Of a stretch of 64,000 nucleotides of DNA, positions 10,541 through 20,477 are shown one piece after another; position 1 is the stretch's first letter; every line of letters starts with the position of its first letter. A program made the translations under genes and the position numbers. Source of the DNA: Trigonopsis variabilis (Eukaryota > Ascomycota > Trigonopsidomycetes > Trigonopsidales > Trigonopsidaceae); assembly GCA_003707065.3 (NCBI GenBank), contig PPXM03000006.1:372001-436000 (forward strand). The letters are read 5' to 3'. The notes below the pieces were generated by a model. That model ran no database searches. It saw only the letters and a program-made list of their open reading frames with translations, and had not been told where the DNA came from.

Positions 10541-11938
10541 ATGAAAGATACTAAGGAGCTTCCTGATAATGTTGTTGAGAACGTTCACGGTGAATCAAAG
10601 GGACCAGCGGTGAGGTTGAGTCAATACTTTGGCGTCCTTCTCTTGAGCCTTCAGTTTGCCTTAGACTCGTCCGTCTATGTGTCTAGTGTTGTTCCCTTTA
10701 TCGAGATCTTGAAACCTGGGCGATCACAATATTGGCTCTTCGTCATTCAAGCATCCGCAGCTGCAGTCCAGACTTTTGTGTCCTTCTTCAGCGGGTCGTT
10801 GGCCTACTATCTGGGTACTGTGAAATGGACTATGATCGGATTAGTCTTTTTTTCTTTTGTCGGAAACTTTATCTACTCGTGTGGGGGTCCTCACGCTATC
10901 AACTCTATTGGTGCGTTATTGGGAGGACGAATTCTCTGCGGAGTCGCATCATCATCGGCTGCTTTAACCTATGCGTTTATCTCCTTGCTTGCAAAAAAAC
11001 CGGAAGGAATCTACAAGTTAACTACTCTGTATCGTTCAGCCGCGGCAATAATCCTGGCCCTTGGACAAGTTATCTCCATAGCCTTCAGTTATGTCAAGTT
11101 CCACGCTGGAAAATATCTCATCACATCCTACAATGCACCCAATTTTTTTGTGTCGTTTGTTATAGTCGCGGTTTGCATAGCCCTTGCGTTTGTTCTAGAA
11201 AACCCCAACGCGAGAGAATCAGCCTCGTTGACCGAACAAAAGAATCCTTTCAGTGCATTCGGTTTTTTATATCGGTCTTCGTTAAGAGACAATCTGTATA
11301 GGCTGATTGCTCTATTCAATATGTTTTTAGGATCGTACTGCATGAGCGTCCTTGTTTATTATGCTCCTTTGTTTTTAACTAACGAGCTCCATTGGTCAGT
11401 CACAATTCTTTCCGTCGGTCTCATTATCGTTTTCTTGCTCTCAACGATCTTCACTATCTTACTGGGCCGACTATGCATACCTTTGCTTAAACGACTGGCT
11501 TTGCGCTCCGATCTCCATCTCTACTTCTTTCAGCTCTACCTGTCGCTTATTCTCTTCATTCTGGGTAATATGATATGTATAGTGGCTGAGACTGTTCATG
11601 ATAACCACCATTTAGGTCGCACAGGAAGCGGCATAGTTTTTATCCTAGGAGCTACTATCACCTTTGCCGGCTACAACTGCTCTGCCGGCGTGGTATCTGT
11701 CATTTTCTCCATCTTAGTGCCGCGACCTCATCATAAGGCTCAGCTTATGCCCATTCTTGGCTCAATGGTCGGCCTAGGAAAGCTTCTGGCTCCGATCATC
11801 AGCAATGGGTTTAACAGCACTGCTCTCGGATACAAGATCGGATTCGGATTCTCCATGATTCTTTGTGGAGTCACCATTCCTCCCAGTGCTATCCTCCACC
11901 GCTTTCTTCTCCAAACCAAACAAAAATCTTCTGAATGA
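10541..11938 (+). CDS. Major facilitator superfamily membrane transporter
   Basis: A single exon encodes 465 residues with about 12 hydrophobic segments, a hydrophilic N-terminus of about 25 residues and a central cytosolic loop near residues 225-245, the layout of a 12-TM MFS protein. Segments such as IGALLGGRILCGVASSSAAL (around TM4) follow the MFS pattern of Gly-rich helices with an Arg after the GG. The overall look recalls the CLN7/MFSD8 branch, but I cannot assign a substrate. The coding sequence looks richer in A/T than its neighbours by eye. It is divergent from a Zn2Cys6 factor and convergent with the next gene (65 bp apart). Intronless, unlike most neighbours. Confidence 0.75.
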   Translation: MKDTKELPDNVVENVHGESKGPAVRLSQYFGVLLLSLQFALDSSVYVSSVVPFIEILKPGRSQYWLFVIQASAAAVQTFVSFFSGSLAYYLGTVKWTMIGLVFFSFVGNFIYSCGGPHAINSIGALLGGRILCGVASSSAALTYAFISLLAKKPEGIYKLTTLYRSAAAIILALGQVISIAFSYVKFHAGKYLITSYNAPNFFVSFVIVAVCIALAFVLENPNARESASLTEQKNPFSAFGFLYRSSLRDNLYRLIALFNMFLGSYCMSVLVYYAPLFLTNELHWSVTILSVGLIIVFLLSTIFTILLGRLCIPLLKRLALRSDLHLYFFQLYLSLILFILGNMICIVAETVHDNHHLGRTGSGIVFILGATITFAGYNCSAGVVSVIFSILVPRPHHKAQLMPILGSMVGLGKLLAPIISNGFNSTALGYKIGFGFSMILCGVTIPPSAILHRFLLQTKQKSSE

Positions 11939-12003
11939 CGATATCTAATATACAATCAAAAACTCCCAAAATCGTGAATACAAAGCCCAGTTACCGTACC
12001 AAT

Positions 12004-12999
12004 TCACTCAACGAAACCTTTCAAGATCACCCTACATGCTTCCAAAACGCCTTTAATTCGAATCAGTTCATCAAATGCTCCTGCAACACGACCTGCCCAT
12101 TCCTCGCCATCTTTTGATATTGGGAGAAACGAGATGTGGGAAACAGCATCACCTGAAATAGCCTCCATTGAAATTCTCCAACTTAATACTGCTTGATGGA
12201 GAAGACCATGGCCATCAAAAACCATTCTATCGCAGCCAACCCATGCTAACCCATCTCCGCCAACAATCCCAATCTCTGAGCTCAAACACGAGAAGCTGAT
12301 GGCCCGCTTCCAATTCAATTTTGCATACGAACCGAGACCATGAAGGAGCTCAACAATTTGGTTTTCTTGACAACAATGTCTAGCCCAATCCTGAATCTCG
12401 GGCTGCGCCCAAGCCGACAAGTCCAACAAATCGATGCCCACCACAGTCTTTGACGATACAGTCAAAGCCACTGTGAACTCAAGATTCCCACTGCCTTTCC
12501 CTGTAAACAAAAGCCTCGTCGTGACCCGTCCGTTATCGGCCTGGATAGCTTGAGATCGTTTCCGCACCAGATCAAGTCCATGAAACAGTCCCAACCTGGC
12601 TATCCATTGATCGTCATTTCTAATAGGATAAATCGTATTTGCAAATTGACCGTATTGCTCCTCCGGATCCCTATCAATCGAGACTGCAGCGGCCGTATGG
12701 GCCAAGGCAAGATCATTACTCTGTAACAGTGAAGCAATTATCCGCTCAGTATCATCGACACGCTCGTTATCTGTGCTGGCAGATTTCCAAAACTCTTCTT
12801 CCTTCTTCAACACTCCAAGTTCTTTAATCAACCGCTTCTTCTCATCATCTAAACTCTCTTTCTTCGACTCAAACACAATTCGACGCTTCTTAACAGGACG
12901 GTCAGATGATATAAAAGGCGAATGCAATCTTAGTCGTCCTTGCCCAGTCTTTGATCTGGGAGTTTCTGACTGATAGTTGACTGTCGTTGTCGACACCAT
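12004..12999 (-). CDS. Candidate kinetochore protein, CENP-P (Ctf19)-like
   Basis: The frame extends to a TTG at 13041, but the first ATG is at 12999, giving 331 residues. The N-terminus is basic and Ser/Thr-rich (DRPVKKRRIVFESKK), followed by a predicted coiled coil (about 50-80, SLDDEKKRLIKELGVLKKEE) and a globular C-terminal half. That half contains LSAWAQPEIQDWARHCCQEN and ends with FDELIRIKGVLEACRVI. Coiled coil plus this C-terminal pattern resembles fungal CENP-P/CENP-O family RWD proteins of the inner kinetochore as I remember them. I regard this as a hypothesis; other coiled-coil RWD proteins are possible. It is divergent from RPS16. Confidence 0.4.
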   Translation of the reverse strand: MVSTTTVNYQSETPRSKTGQGRLRLHSPFISSDRPVKKRRIVFESKKESLDDEKKRLIKELGVLKKEEEFWKSASTDNERVDDTERIIASLLQSNDLALAHTAAAVSIDRDPEEQYGQFANTIYPIRNDDQWIARLGLFHGLDLVRKRSQAIQADNGRVTTRLLFTGKGSGNLEFTVALTVSSKTVVGIDLLDLSAWAQPEIQDWARHCCQENQIVELLHGLGSYAKLNWKRAISFSCLSSEIGIVGGDGLAWVGCDRMVFDGHGLLHQAVLSWRISMEAISGDAVSHISFLPISKDGEEWAGRVAGAFDELIRIKGVLEACRVILKGFVE

Positions 13000-13319
13000 G
13001 TCGTTGTGTAGGGGAGTGGTTGTAACACCAGGTGAACACAATCAAGATCAACGAACGACTGTGGTTTCCTGCCTATGATTACGCTTCCAGGAATTGTAGC
13101 TATTCCAAGTGAAGAGAACGTATCTTGGAGAGAGTCTTCTCTTACTCGCAGTTGTTCAAGATCTAAGCGGAAGCGTGTCCCTGTGGGTGTGCTGTCCTCC
13201 TGTGTGTACTACTAATTGATGAACCCTTACTGAGTGAGCTCTTGCTGATCTTGACAGGCCTGTTTGTTGCCTTGGATGGTAACGGGCAAAGAGGGCCATA
13301 ACCGGCTGGCATTATTTGT

Positions 13320-13325
13320 CACGTG
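13320..13325 (+). promoter_or_regulatory. CACGTG E-box (Cbf1-type) in RPS16 promoter
   Basis: The sequence TCACGTG lies about 100 bp upstream of the RPS16 ATG and 42 bp upstream of the HomolD box. CACGTG is the core bound by Cbf1-type bHLH factors, which are known to contribute to ribosomal-protein gene control in some ascomycete yeasts. The same pairing occurs in the eL42 promoter in this window. Confidence 0.5.
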
Positions 13326-13366
13326 CGAAATTGGCTTGAGCACAGGACGGTTGCAACAGAGGAGAG

Positions 13367-13374
13367 CAGTCACA
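13367..13374 (+). promoter_or_regulatory. HomolD box of RPS16
   Basis: The octamer CAGTCACA sits 54 bp upstream of the ATG. HomolD (CAGTCACA) is the TATA-replacing core element of ribosomal-protein promoters in fission yeast and is conserved in many Ascomycota. The second ribosomal-protein gene here has the same octamer in the same orientation relative to its start. Confidence 0.75.
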
Positions 13375-13427
13375 GGGCTTGCAAAAGTACTTCCTTTGAC
13401 GCACCGCCAACTCTCATCATAACCACA

Positions 13428-13883
13428 ATGAGCACCGCCAACAGCGCTCCCGCGCCTACAATTCGTTCCGTTCAGACGTTCGGCAAGAAGAAGACCGCCA
13501 CCGCCGTTGCTTACTGCAAGGAAGGCTCCGGTCTCATTAAGGTTAACGGATCTCCTCTTCCCTTGGTCCAACCCGAGATCCTCAGATTCAAGGTCTACGA
13601 GCCTCTTCTCATCGTTGGCCTCGACAAATTCGCCAATGTCGACATCCGAGTCCGCGTCTCTGGTGGTGGTCACGTCTCCCAAGTCTATGCCATTCGTCAG
13701 GCTATCGCCAAGGCCGTCGTCGCCTTCTATCAAAAATACGTTGATGAGCAATCGAAGCAAGAGCTCAAGAAGGCTCTCATTTCCTACGACCGGACACTTC
13801 TCATTGCCGACAAACGTCAATCCGAACCCAAGAAGTTCGGTGGTCCAGGCGCTCGTGCCCGCTACCAGAAATCGTACCGTTAG
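13428..13883 (+). CDS. RPS16: 40S ribosomal protein S16 (uS9)
   Basis: uS9 is a 40S head protein whose C-terminal arginine tail contacts P-site tRNA. The frame is open from 13323, but the ATG at 13428 gives a protein starting [20 protein letters not shown], 151 residues, a few more than typical. Hallmarks are [40 protein letters not shown] and the terminal [14 protein letters not shown] with the invariant C-terminal Arg. No intron is visible. A HomolD box and a CACGTG lie in its promoter. The opposite strand carries a 219-codon shadow ORF caused by strong codon bias. Confidence 0.96.
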   Translation: MSTANSAPAPTIRSVQTFGKKKTATAVAYCKEGSGLIKVNGSPLPLVQPEILRFKVYEPLLIVGLDKFANVDIRVRVSGGGHVSQVYAIRQAIAKAVVAFYQKYVDEQSKQELKKALISYDRTLLIADKRQSEPKKFGGPGARARYQKSYR

Positions 13884-14027
13884 CATGTATGTTATATAAA
13901 AGTTGGGTGTCTACGTCTCGATTTCGTAATCGCTTGGAATTATATCATGATGTTTTAATGTGCATTATCTAAAGAAAACCGGCCTATACTCTTGAGGGCT
14001 ATCTTCTATTGTCTAGTCACAACCATC

Positions 14028-17000
14028 CTAAAGCTTGAGCTGCTCGAAATCTTGAATCATACTTTCGAGACTGGCCTTCTCTGCCTTCAGGTTCTCCAGC
14101 TTCTTCACATTACCTTCCCGTACACCCGCGGCAACCTTAGTCTCGTAGTCTGGCATGCTCATCACCTTATCGAGTTGGGAAATTCCTCCTTCAACCTTGC
14201 GAATCTTGTCACTCGCCTTGCTGATCTCAGCATCCAAGTCAACTTTGCCTTTGACCATCAAGAGCACATTACACTCCTTGGAGACAGTGCTGACAGCTGT
14301 ACCTCGAGGAGCAGCTTCATCTCCAGGCACCAATTGGACCGCCTCACAGGACTTGATGAGAGAGATAATGCTGGTCTCTTGCTCACGGACAATGTCCTCG
14401 ACCTTCTTATCGAAACATTGTACATAGATCTCAGGCTTGTTGAGAATCTTGTACTGACTCATCATCGATCGAGCATCCTTAACAATGGCCAGCACCAAAT
14501 CGTAGGCAGCAGCAGCCTCCTCATCATACAATGACGGGTCAAACTGAGGATATTCAGCGACAACAATGGAAGGAGTAGAGTCACCAGGGCGACGAGGAAG
14601 ACGCTGCCACAACTCTTCAGTCACGTAAGGCATGAAGGGATGGATCATGGTCAGTGCTCCTTCTAACGCAGTATAAAGGGTGTTCCTAGCCGACTGTCGT
14701 TCCTCTTCACTTCCTCCGAGAATAAGCGACTTGGAATTCTCAATGTACACGTCACATAGAGAGTGCAACCAGTAAGAGTAGATATCGGTCGTCGCAGTCA
14801 GGAAGTCGCGGGCATCAAGAGACTTATTCAGGCTTCGAGCTGTGACGGTCATTTGATGCAAGATCCACCGTTCAACAAGCGACTCTTTCCCAGTCTTTGT
14901 AGGGGTGGCAGTTGGAACAAAGTCAGGCCCTAAGCGCATCAAGGCGAACTTGGTAGCTTGATAGATCTTATTACAGAACTTGCGGTAGCCTTCAACTCTG
15001 AGAATATCGAGATTAATGTCTCGACCTCCGGTCGTATAAGCACAAAGTGCGAATCGCATGGCGTCGGTACCACACTCAGGAATACCACGGGGATAAGATA
15101 GTCGTTGACCCTCCTTGGCCTTTTCAATCTCACGAGGGTCCAGGTTACCGATAAGGAGCTTCTCATGAAGGTCTGCCAGGCTGATACCGTTCATGACATC
15201 GACAGGATCAATGACATTACCAAGAGACTTGGACATCTTTCGACCTTGCGCGTCTCGCACGAGAGAATGACAGAACACCTCTCTGAAAGGAATCTGTCCC
15301 GTCATTTTAATTCCAAGCATGATCATTCGGGCAACCCAGAAGAAAAGAATATCCCAGCCAGTTTCCAACAGACTCATGGGATAAAATAGTTCCATGTCCC
15401 GAGTTTTCTCAGGCCAACCCAAGGTAGAAAATGGCCACAAGCCGGAAGAAAACCAAGTATCAAGGACATCTTCATCCTGCTCGAGAACGAATTTCCGTCC
15501 CGGGAACTTCTTCTCAGCCTTGGCCTGAGCCTCCTCGGCGGTTCTACCGGCTATCCAGAAATCTCCGACAGACTTATCCTTAACCGGATCGTCTTCCAAG
15601 TTGACAAAATAAACGGGACAACGATGACCCCACCACAACTGTCTAGAGATACACCAGTCTTGGATATTCTCAAGCCAATTGAAATATTCGCTTTCTGATG
15701 TAGTAGGAGTAATGGTAATTTCGCCATCTTTAACAGCCTTGATTGCAGCATCAGCCATCTCACGTTGATTGACCCACCATTGAGGTTTTAGTATAGGCTC
15801 AATGACATCTCCAGATTTGGAACAAAGGGGAACCTTCATTTCATTATCTTTCTGTCCTTCAAACAGACCCTTTTCCTTCAATTTTTCAATAACGACCTCG
15901 CGCATGTCGAATCTCTTGCGGCCTTTATATTCTCCGGTGTTTTCATTGAACGTACCGTCATCATTTAAGATGTTAATAAAGTCAAGATTGTGCCGTTTAC
16001 CAGTGGCATAATCATTGGGGTCATGAGCAGGGGTGATTTTTACGGCACCGGTACCGAATTCCATGTCGACGGCCTCTGCATCGGTAATTATAGGCAGTCG
16101 ACGATCGAGAAAAGGATGGAGCAGATACTTGCCATGAAGGTGTTTGTATCGAGGATCGTCAGGGTGGACAGCGACTGCAGTATCACCAAAGATGGTCTCA
16201 GGACGAGTAGTCGCAACAATTACCTTTTCATCCGATCCTTCAACAGGATAAGCAAACGAGGTCAAAACGCCAAACTCGATCTTCTTGTCGTATCCTGGAA
16301 CAGATAAAAGAGTCTTGCCTTTAAGCTCTTTATTATCAACCTCAAGATTGGATAAGGCCGTATTCAAATGAACACACCAGTTCACCAATCGATTGGCTCG
16401 ATAGATAGTTCCTTCATCATGGAGAGAAACAAAAGTCTCGATGACGGCGCGAGAACGCCTTTCATCGAGCGTGAAAGCCTCACGATTCCAATCATAAGAA
16501 GCACCTAAGCGCTTTAACTGAGAAGTGATTCGTTTATGGTACTCGTCCTTCCATTGCCACACCAGATCAACGAACGTCTCCCGGCCAAGATCGTGACGAG
16601 TTTTCTTTTCTCGAGTCCAGAGAATCTTCTCTACGACCGACTGAGTGCTGATACCAGCATGATCGAATCCAGGAACGAACAATACAGTCTTTCCTCGCAT
16701 GCGATTGAACCGAATCAATGTATCTTGAATAGCAATAGTTAGGGCATGTCCGATATGCAAAGCTCCCGTAACATTAGGAGGAGGTGCAGGGATCACAAAC
16801 ATTCCCTCAGGCTTGATTTTGCCGTCGGGAGTGAATTTAGGCTCAAAAAACCCTTGCTTATCCCACCATGAATACCAATTCGCTTCGACAATCTTAGGAT
16901 TGTATGCTTTCAGAGCAGGCTCCTCGAGACTAGGAAGAAACTTCTTCTCACCGGGGATAGTTGGATCGATGTACTCGACGGCCTCTTCTTCCTTTTTGAT

Positions 17001-17247
17001 TGATTCAGCCTGCTTGGCAGCTTTAGCACCGGCTGATTTGGCTTGTTCGGATTGCTTGGCTTTTTTGGCAGCAAATTTAGCTAATTTCTCGGCCTTTTTC
17101 CTTTCTTTTTCGACTAATGGTCAACTCCATTTTCTCCTCAAGTCTAATAAAAACTTACGCTCTTTGGCCGTCTTGGGGCGAGGAGCTTCAGACGATGGAT
17201 CTACCATTAGAACCGTTTTACTCAATCCCTGATCACCTACCAGACAT
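14028..17247 (-). CDS. VAS1: Valyl-tRNA synthetase
   Basis: This is the class I synthetase that charges tRNA-Val. Exons 17247-17241, 17200-17159 and 17113-14028 (introns 40 and 45 nt) give 1044 residues. After a Lys/Ala-rich N-terminal extension come the HIGH motif (GALHIGH, 136-139), DWCISRQLWWGH and KMSKS (about residue 641, KMSKSLGNVID), then the anticodon-binding domain and a C-terminal coiled coil. Two starts compete. Splicing the 40-nt first intron gives MSDPSSEAP; leaving it unspliced gives an ATG at 17207, inside the intron, that yields MVDPSSEAP in the same frame and of the same total length. Fungal VAS1 usually supplies both cytosol and mitochondria, so the 5' end matters; I see no obvious presequence. 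Confidence 0.95.
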
Positions 17248-18053
17248 GTTTAATGCGCAAAAGGAGTGAAATGCTCGATTTGCTCTCTTAGTAACTAAAG
17301 ACGGGAGCTGCACCGGTAAGACAATGGCGGCAATTAAACGTACCAGTCGATATTGGAGACTGTAGAAATGTGACCTTGACAGAAAAGCGGTGACAGACAC
17401 CGTGGGATATAGGGAGGTGAGGGAAAATTTTAGGTGGGAGTGAGTAATTCTCTCCGCGTTACATCTTGATCACCTCCATTATGGTACAGTGATAACGAGG
17501 CTCAGCGATGGCGGCTTTTTAGATTCTTGTCATTTATGATGAAGCATATCTGTGTATAATTTATCTCATTGTGACAAGAGTTTTGCTTTTGTGATCAGAA
17601 TTTAACGACTATCTCTTGTTCTCACCCAAGGCGCATGCATGATTGACTTAAGATGAGGGATTCTTGTTAATTAATACAAGGCACGTGCTACTACTGACCT
17701 TCAGGTTGGACTTTTTCAAAGGGTTTGAATGGTGGCTTAAGATTGTCGCCGGAACAGTCGTTCTGATACTGTTTTTAGTTCTAATCATAACTAATGTGCC
17801 CCAATGGAGACAAGGCCTTTTGACCATTTTGGCAGAGTAAATTGGAGCGCTTGCACGTTTAAGGCATGCTGTAAAGGTTTATAACCGCGTAGAATTACCT
17901 ATGACGACGTTGGATCACTTCGGTAATGCAATAGCAAGTTATGGCTAGACAGCCTTGACAAACTTGACAGTGTAGCTGAAGAAGTACGATATGGAAAGTA
18001 TTATGACGGTAGACAACGACAACGTAAGATACAAACAGGGAGATAATAGGACG
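17248..18053. other. 806 bp between VAS1 and CK2 alpha, possible small exon
   Basis: Both flanking genes are on the minus strand. On the plus strand, 17705-17840 could be a final exon: it follows an acceptor-like ctgaccttcag and encodes about 44 residues with one strong membrane segment (IVAGTVVLILFLVLIITN), ending in TAA. I could not find a convincing upstream exon or start, so I do not call a gene. A CACGTG lies at about 17692. Confidence 0.3.
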
Positions 18054-19210
18054 CTAATTGGCGTGCTTTGCATGGTATTCACGGACCGGGGCAAAGTAAG
18101 GATGTTGCATAGCCTCTTTAGCCGTGAGTCGCTCTTGGTGATCGTATCGAAGAAGATGGTCAAGGAAATCTATAGCTTCAGGGGACACGAACTGCTGGTT
18201 CTCCGAATTGACAAACCTTTGCCAAGGCTTGCGAGAATAATTTCCAAGAGTATCATTATACTGAGCGCCAAGGGTGATATTATATTTCTTGCAATACTTG
18301 TATAAATCGGCCGTTCCCAAGACTCTAGCAATCTTAACCAGTTGGTCTGTATTGGAAGCACCATGGAAGAAAGGTTCCTTCTTGAAAATCATGGAAGCAA
18401 ATGAAGCTCCCAGAGACCACATATCTAGCGAGTAGTCGTACTCTTGGAAATCCACTAACAGCTCGGGTCCTTTAAAAAATCTAGACGCAACCCGAACATT
18501 ATACTCCACGCCAGGATGGTAGAATTCGGCCAAACCCCAATCAATCAAACGTAGCTGGCAATTAGTATAAATAGCATAAATGAGGTTATTTACCTTTCGC
18601 TTCTCATGATCGATCATAATATTCTGAGGCTTGACATCCCGGTGCATGATACCTTTGGAATGACAATAATCAAGAGCCTAAACACTGTCAGCTGACAGGA
18701 ATCTAATCATTCATCCATACCTTCAAAAGCTCATAAATATAATAACGAATATCAAAGTCTGTAAACTTAGGATAGAGGATCCTAAAGTCGATATTGTTGA
18801 CCTGCTCGAAAATCAACGAGGGCGTCTTGGACTGAGGATCTCTGACCACATCCAAAAGCTGAATAATATTAGGACCACCGCTCAGGTTCTGTAGGATCTT
18901 GATCTCTCGCTTAATTTTCTTCTTCTTGACGGGCTTGAGCACTTTGATTACGCACTTCTGGTTGTTCATAATATTGATGCCCTCAAAGACTTCTGAATAT
19001 TTCCCTCGTCCTATTTTCTTGATAATCTCGTAGTTCTCAACATCGCCCCAGTTTATCGTCAAATTTTCTATTGTTTAGGTCAGCCTCCTCTCCATCCATC
19101 GTATGCCCATACTCACCATAATCCCAGTACGACCTGGGAACCTTTTCATTGGCATCCGCATACACCCTAGCAATGGAGATAGGCTTAGAAGATGCAGTAT
19201 AAGTCCCCAT
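18054..19210 (-). CDS. Casein kinase II catalytic subunit alpha
   Basis: CK2 alpha is a constitutively active Ser/Thr kinase. Exons 19210-19117, 19067-18721, 18677-18594 and 18554-18054 (introns 49, 43 and 39 nt) give 341 residues, the usual length. Features are the Gly loop [12 protein letters not shown], the CK2-specific basic cluster [13 protein letters not shown], catalytic MHRDVKPQN (D161), the CK2-type DWG in place of DFG (D180), and [13 protein letters not shown]. The start is the ATG at 19210; the TTG upstream is rejected. The N-terminus [20 protein letters not shown] is typical of the family, whose N-terminal segment packs against the activation loop. It is divergent from RPP30 with 221 bp between the starts. 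Confidence 0.96.
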
Positions 19211-19431
19211 TGAATCCAAGCCCTTATTCTTCTCCTAATCGACTCAGACGAAAACTTTCCTCTCGTTGCCTTCTCAACATCACCCTCCCTCCTCAAGATT
19301 TCCCTAGGGTCTCTCTGCTACATCCCCTTGTCACTGGCATTTTGGCTTCTCTTGCCCTGTTCTAGGATCGTTAAATACTTGAAAAGTATCATATTTTCAC
19401 ATATTGAATTTTCAGCTATCTACGGTTCTTA

Positions 19432-20407
19432 ATGAGCTTGAAGTTCTATAATTTGAACTTATGCTGGCCTGAAAATAACGATCCTACCTCTTTACTACCG
19501 GCCATTTGTATAGCAAATGAGTGTACGTAATTACTGTTTTCATTTGTATGCTTCTGTTCTAACAAACAGTCGGTTATAGAGTCATTGCCTTGTCGGTGAC
19601 TTTACGTGGAAAGGTGCCTTCAGGATATGTATGATCAACCGAGACTACTCTCCTCTAACTCTTAGAAAAATCCTATTCCTAATAACCCATTTCCTCAATT
19701 CCCGCAGATCACGTTTCTTTCAAGGATAACTTATATCCTGGAGGAGACTAGTCTAGCACATAGTATAGTATGAAATCCAAGCTCTTCATCGTACTAACGG
19801 AAAGAACCAGCTCACTCCTCTGTTTGATCTTGTCGCTGTTCGTCCTACTTCCGAGAAGCTCCTTCAATTAGCTTCCCAATCGGTCGAGGCTGATCTGATC
19901 TCATTCGACATGAGTAGACGAATCCCGTTTTTCCTACGTCATAAACCAATAGGATCAGCCTTGGAACGAGGCTTTAAGTTCGAAATATCCTATGCGGGCT
20001 CCGCGTCTGCATCATCGGCTACCGAGCGAGCTCAAGCCTTCAAGTTCGTTACAGCTAATGCAATGTCGCTCATTAGAGCGTCTCGAGGTCGGGGAATCAT
20101 AATATCCAGCGAATCTCGAAGTGTTTATGGATTGCGAGCTCCTCACGATCTTATGAACCTTGCTGAGCTTTGGGGACTAAAACAGCAGTACGCTCACGCT
20201 GCTCTTTCGACATTGCCAGCTCTTGTGGTCGAGGCAGCAAGATTAAGACGTCAGAGCTATAAGCAGACTGTTGCAATGGATATTCAGGTCGTGCCATCAT
20301 CTTTGGGCGGCGAAGAGGGCCGGGAGCAGACTGGAGAGAAGCGGAAATCTCTTGAGAGCCAGTCATCAGACAAAGAAAGCAGGGCAAAGAAGAAGTCTAA
20401 AAAATAG
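19432..20407 (+). CDS. RNase P/MRP protein subunit Rpp30 (yeast Rpp1)
   Basis: Rpp30 is a core protein of nuclear RNase P and RNase MRP, which mature tRNA and rRNA. Four exons, 19432-19522, 19570-19628, 19666-19767 and 19811-20407 (introns 47, 37 and 43 nt), give 282 residues. The TIM-barrel start reads MSLKFYNLNLCWPENN. Later family motifs are FDLVAVRPTSEKLLQLA, ISFDMSRRIPFFLRHKPI, RGIIISSESRSVYGLRAP and HDLMNLAELWGL. The tail is Lys/Ser-rich. The long exon alone misses the first third of the protein. In the third intron the branch site is a perfect TACTAAC. Confidence 0.92.
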
Positions 20408-20477
20408 TTATGTACATTAGAGTATATTGTATCATAGATTAGTAGCTGGGTTTAAGTAGCTGGGGTGACCCCAGCTA

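Larger units (their letters stand above)
13000..13427. promoter_or_regulatory. Divergent promoter region upstream of RPS16
   Basis: This 428 bp separates the kinetochore candidate (minus) from RPS16 (plus). The RPS16-proximal third holds CACGTG at 13320-13325 and a HomolD box at 13367-13374, listed separately. No convincing exon was found in the rest. Confidence 0.5.

Noticed and set aside
10732-11301. 189-codon plus ORF overlapping the MFS transporter
   Set aside because: Second frame of a real gene; Cys- and Ser-rich random composition.
13227-13886. 219-codon minus ORF opposite RPS16
   Set aside because: Exact shadow of a strongly codon-biased ribosomal-protein gene; no recognisable domain of its own.
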